From: Stramonita haemastoma
Taxonomy: Eukaryota; Mollusca; Gastropoda; Neogastropoda; Muricidae
Assembly: GCA_030674155.1 (NCBI GenBank)
Contig: CM060316.1
Coordinates: 75,580,540 to 75,590,539 of the forward strand
Reading direction: 5' to 3'
DNA: 10,000 nucleotides
Below the pieces are notes generated by a model, which was not told the DNA's origin, did no database searches, and saw only the letters and a list, made by a program, of their open reading frames with translations. The position numbers and the translations under genes were made by a program. Positions 7,617-10,000 of this stretch are shown here, in pieces. Every line of letters begins with the position of its first letter. Position 1 is the first letter of the stretch.

Positions 7617-8124
7617 GTACCTTTTATGCCACACTGATGATTGCAGACAATCACGTACCTTGTGTCACACTCACATCACTATGACTACAGACAATCACAT
7701 ACCTTGTGTCACACTGAAATCACCGTGACTACAATCACGTACCTTGTGTCACACTGACATCACCGTGACTACAATCACGTACCTTGTGTCACACTAACAT
7801 CACCGTGACTACAGACAATAACGTGCCTTGTGTCACACTGACACCATGACTACAGACGATCACGTACCATGTGTCAAACTGACATCACTGTTACTACAGA
7901 CAATCATGTACCTTGTGTCACACTGACACCGTGACTACAGATAACCACGTACCTTGTGTCACATTTACTTCACCATGAGTACAGACAATCACGTACCCTG
8001 AGTGTCACGCTTACTTCATAAACACAATTATATACCTTGCATATCACACTTACTTCATAAATACAAGCAGTCATGTACCCTGTATATCACACAGACTAAC
8101 TTCACTATGAGTATACACAATCTG
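7617..8124. repeat. 40-44 bp minisatellite, about 12 units
   Basis: Unit starts, marked by GTACC or a variant, are at 7617, 7655, 7699, 7739, 7779, 7823, 7864, 7908, 7949, 7993, 8032 and 8075. Unit lengths are 38, 44, 40, 40, 44, 41, 44, 41, 44, 39, 43 and about 50. The typical unit runs GTACCTTGTGTCACACTGAC, then ATCACCGTGAC, then TACAGACAATCAC. The 40-bp units lack ACAG after CTAC; the 41-bp units lack three bases in the ATCACC segment. The centre is best conserved, and the units from 7993 onward are clearly eroded, as expected for array edges. Units abut directly, so this is not a repeat-spacer array. Confidence 0.93.
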
Positions 8125-8290
8125 TAAAAGCAGAGAAAATTTCAGGATGAGAAATCTGCTGCAACTGACAGTGACCTTCAATACATTACAGAACAGTGCA
8201 TTGCAGTAAAGTACAGTACAGTACAATGCAGACTGAAAATACACTACGGTACAATGGAATACAATACAATACAAAACAACACAATTCAAG
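8125..8290. repeat. degenerate ACAGT/ACAAT short-unit repeat
   Basis: From about 8180 to 8285 the sequence is built of drifting pentamer-like units: GTACAGTACAGTACAAT near 8211, then ATACAATACAATACAA near 8260. The second form resembles the tail of many mollusc SINEs. The first 55 bp are transitional and not clearly repetitive. Confidence 0.6.
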
Positions 8291-8564
8291 ACCAGAAAGA
8301 TAGAGAAGAAAAGACACGGGAGACAGAGAGACAGACAGCAGAAAAAGGAAAAGAACCAAGAGAAAGAGAGGAGAAGGATTTCAAAGAGCATGATACACAA
8401 AAATGACTATGGCAGGGATGATTTCTGTGCCTACACTCTGGCCAGCTGCATCTGCACTGGTCCTGCAGGGATTCGCCTACCTCCCTTCACTCTGTCAGCC
8501 TATTTATTTCACTGCTGGACAGGGATGGCCTCCACCACATTCAGCTTCCACACAACACACTTGC
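8291..8564. other. purine-rich stretch, then unassigned GC-richer sequence
   Basis: 8297-8385 is purine-rich (GAGACAG, AAAAGG, GAGAAAG motifs). 8400-8564 is richer in G and C than its surroundings, and two plus-strand frames are open across it at once (8390-8655 and 8403-8621). Neither resembles a known protein. The frames appear open because of base composition, and the 3' part is repeat DNA. Confidence 0.4.
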
Positions 8565-8643
8565 CTGACAAATCCAGTGCAGCGCTTTTACCACTCCTCA
8601 AGGAGTTCAAGGGGGAAATAAATGGTCTTGACAGTCAGAATTT
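8565..8643 (-). repeat. interspersed repeat with ACTCC/GGAGT hairpin, copy 2
   Basis: The minus strand aligns with 588-653 through ATTCTGAC, TTGAACTCC...AGGAGTGG and GGATTTGTCAG. The stem (8593-8597 with 8602-8606) is intact around a TCAA loop. This copy is inverted relative to the first and abuts the CT microsatellite. Confidence 0.45.
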
Positions 8644-8657
8644 TGCCAAGGACAACC

Positions 8658-8673
8658 CTCTCTCTCTCTCCCT

Positions 8674-8754
<81 letters not shown>
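8658..8754. repeat. CT microsatellite, left arm
   Basis: (CT)n with two CCCTCC-type interruptions near 8670-8680, nearly pure afterwards. It ends exactly where SINE copy C begins. Confidence 0.95.
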
Positions 8755-8756
<2 letters not shown>

Positions 8757-9009
8757 AAAGTCCTTTGGATGAGACTATAAACCGTGGAGAACGTGCGCAG
8801 AACATATTGCGCACACGTTAAATCCTGTTCCACTTTTCGTAAGAGTAGGCCATTGTGTGCCAGTAAGAATCGATGAAAAGATTTACAAAACTGCATACAC
8901 ATGGGGACTGTATGTAAAAAACCAAAACAAACATCAGTGCTTATTCCATTATCCTCGATAAATAAAATGAATAAAAATAAATAAAATAAAAACAAAATTG
9001 ATATAAAAA
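8755..9009 (+). mobile_element. SINE-like element, copy C, between two CT tracts
   Basis: The element starts AAAAGTCCTTTGGATGAGAC and carries the GGATGAGACTATAAACCG core, a TTGCGCACACGTTAAA stretch, AGAGTAGGCCATTGTGTG, then GGGGACTGTATGTAAAAAA, ATTATCCTCG and an A-rich tail with several AATAAA. The first half aligns with copy A (46-185). The second half aligns with the minus strand of copy B (3115-3053). No tRNA-like head lies upstream: the core begins within about 10 bp of the CT tract, so this copy is 5'-truncated or belongs to a headless subfamily. Confidence 0.65.
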
Positions 9010-9020
9010 TTCTCTCTCTC

Positions 9021-9090
<70 letters not shown>
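9010..9090. repeat. CT microsatellite, right arm
   Basis: (TC)n with two CC interruptions (about 9030 and 9072), in the same phase and strand as the tract at 8658-8754. Confidence 0.95.
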
Positions 9091-9127
9091 TTACCATGAG
9101 AGTGCTAAATATGACTGTGTACAAATC

Positions 9128-9285
9128 TTGGTTTTATTGCCTCCTTTGGTAGACTAGCACCCAGCCGACTCATCCCTGAAGTTTTGCTGATAGTAACGGG
9201 GAATCCAGCTTTGGATGGGATTCAATTCATGAATATTTCGCGAAGCTTTTAACAAAGGCTTTACCTCTGAACTACCATACAACCA
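9128..9285 (-). mobile_element. tRNA-derived SINE, copy D4
   Basis: On the minus strand the A box is TAGTTCAGAGG (9274-9264), a full fit to TRGYNNARNGG. The degraded B box is GAATTGAATCCC (9228-9217), with three mismatches to GGTTCGAATCCC. The gap between boxes is 36 nt. The 3' block GATGAGTCGGCTGGGTGCTA, continuing GTCT, ends at 9151 and is followed by a GGCAATAAAACC end near 9128. Length, box positions and tail match copy D1, which shares the ATGAGT...CTGGGTGCTAGTCT block. Only the first 25 nt of the tail are well conserved between copies; the middle has drifted. Confidence 0.62.
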
Positions 9286-9489
9286 ACGCAAGTTGCATAT
9301 GATATGTCTTATCCCCAGAAGTAGCATCACAAAGAAGCAGCATCATCAAATAACTATTATTTCAAACAATACTTGATCAGACAATAACGGATCCCATTTT
9401 CAATGGGAGAAAAAAAAAAGACAAGATATAAATCCACTACCTACAGAAAAACAAAAACAACAACAGAAGCCTTTTCCCAGGCTTGTCTG

Positions 9490-9640
9490 TGAACGGCAAT
9501 TTTCGCCTTTCCAGTAATGGCGCTTCCTTTGTCACTTGACTATACCATTTCTGTATCGCGTCATTTCATTGGCTGTGAAGCCTACCAGACAGCCTGTCAC
9601 GTGGAGGTGGGTAACGTAAGTGACGCAGCCCCGGCGTGAT
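9490..9640. promoter_or_regulatory. candidate promoter: NF-Y, E-box and CRE-like sites
   Basis: Within 70 bp lie a GCGTCA (9558-9563, CRE-like half on the minus strand), an ATTGG that reads AGCCAATGA on the minus strand (NF-Y type CCAAT box, 9568-9572), an extended E-box GTCACGTGG (9597-9605, USF/MiT type) and a TGACGC (9621-9626). I count ten CpG in about 150 bp (9494-9635), more than in most of the window. CCAAT boxes near CRE and E-box sites are typical of TATA-less promoters. Transcription direction is not clear: the CCAAT points left, while a possible first coding exon reads right. Single motifs occur by chance; the cluster is what supports the call. Confidence 0.3.
9517..9615 (+). CDS. 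possible first coding exon with splice donor, product unknown
   Basis: ATG at 9517 has G at -3 and G at +4, a favourable start context. The frame reads through 33 codons to a GTAAGT at 9616-9621, a good 5' splice-donor core preceded by AAC. An alternative donor, GAG followed by GTGGGT, lies at 9607. Without splicing the frame would stop at TGA 9637-9639 after 40 residues. The peptide begins MALPLSLDYTISVSRHFIG and has two Cys; I recognise no family. Third-position G/C is about half by hand count, so coding bias is weak. It overlaps the promoter-like motifs, so the two readings compete unless these are downstream promoter elements. Confidence 0.13.
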
Positions 9641-9873
9641 CCATTGTTGTTCTACTGGCAGAAATAAACAATTCAAGGCTCCCCATGTCTGTGTGACTAA
9701 GAAATGAGACAGACATTGCCTGGTCACTGTGCCAGACAGGGAAGTGTTTTAGCGCTGTCTCCAAGGCATGGGGAGAATTCATCAGTCTGACGTGTCCAGG
9801 GGCCGGACTCGTTTGTGTGGCTCCCTTTCCCCTACACTGGGGTCTGTTTTCACAAGTGGGTGGCTTTTCAGCT

Positions 9874-9953
9874 GATTAGCCTCTTTATTTTTTCATTGAC
9901 TTGTTCTTTCTTTGACTAGCCTCTTTATTTGTTCATTGATCTGTTCTTTCTTT
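9874..9953. repeat. 40-bp tandem duplication
   Basis: Two adjacent units, 9874-9913 and 9914-9953, begin GATTAGCCTC and GACTAGCCTC and both end GTTCTTTCTTT. They are the same length and differ at four of 40 positions. The rest of the right end (9640-9873) shows no recognised feature. Confidence 0.92.
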
Positions 9954-10000
9954 CCTTTTCCAATTAAACTCTTGACAAACCGCTGGAAAGTAGGTTGTTT

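Noticed and set aside
7617..8124. CRISPR-like array
   Set aside because: The units abut with no unique spacers, all positions are alignable between units, and the surrounding DNA is eukaryotic.
8390..9124. Open frames of 143 and 178 codons crossing the CT tracts
   Set aside because: The Ser-Leu and Arg-Glu parts are microsatellite. The rest overlaps the hairpin repeat and SINE copy C, and two frames are open on the same strand. No domain is recognisable.

Overview
The window reads as non-coding DNA from an animal genome. My best guess is a marine gastropod or a related mollusc. That guess rests on the style of the repeats: tRNA-derived SINEs, a GGATGAGAC-containing SINE core, a (TTGA)n tail behind an ATTATCCTCGAAATAAA-type 3' end, an (ACTTG)n tail behind a TTGCCTTCAGGGA end, and long GA, CT, GT and GACA microsatellites. 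I recognise these from general familiarity with mollusc sequence, not from a search. I see no bacterial gene layout, no operon, no CRISPR array and no rRNA gene. The long open frames are almost all microsatellites read through in several frames.

Layout. Positions 1-310: SINE-like copy A, plus strand, cut by the left edge. 588-653: a second repeat family (hairpin family), plus strand. 1111-1397: two tRNA-like SINE heads in tandem on the minus strand (D1 complete with tail, D2 just upstream of it). 1762-2025: a minus-strand tRNA-derived SINE (D3) ending in C10-A14. 2026-3027: AT-rich unassigned DNA. 3028-3118: the 3' end of a SINE (B, minus strand). 3861-3917: a different transposon 3' end (E, minus strand). 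3919-4915: microsatellites (GA, TA, GTGC, GT, ATT, GA, GACA). 5280-5484: the best, still weak, coding-exon candidate. 5621-5770: GT/GA. 5982-6126: five copies of a 29-bp minisatellite. 6979-7078: GT. 7617-8124: about twelve copies of a 40-44 bp minisatellite. 8565-8643: the hairpin family again, inverted. 8658-9090: SINE copy C sitting inside a (CT)n tract. 9128-9285: SINE D4, same family as D1. 9490-9640: a CpG-richer patch with NF-Y, E-box and CRE-like sites, the most promoter-like DNA in the window, overlapping a small possible first coding exon. 9874-9953: a 40-bp direct duplication.

The main pattern is modular. Copies A, B, C and D3 share blocks pairwise, but no two share all of them: A and D3 share the 5' body block and the 3' hairpin block, A and C share the GGATGAGAC block, and C and B share the 3' tail. 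This looks like SINE module exchange. The second notable feature is the 40-44 bp minisatellite. Its minus strand carries a 5' splice-donor-like sequence in nearly every unit, and its length variants alternate in a higher-order pattern.

No complete protein-coding gene is supported. If a real gene is present, the window most likely holds its introns or flanks, with 5280-5484 and 9517-9615 the only stretches I would test as exons.
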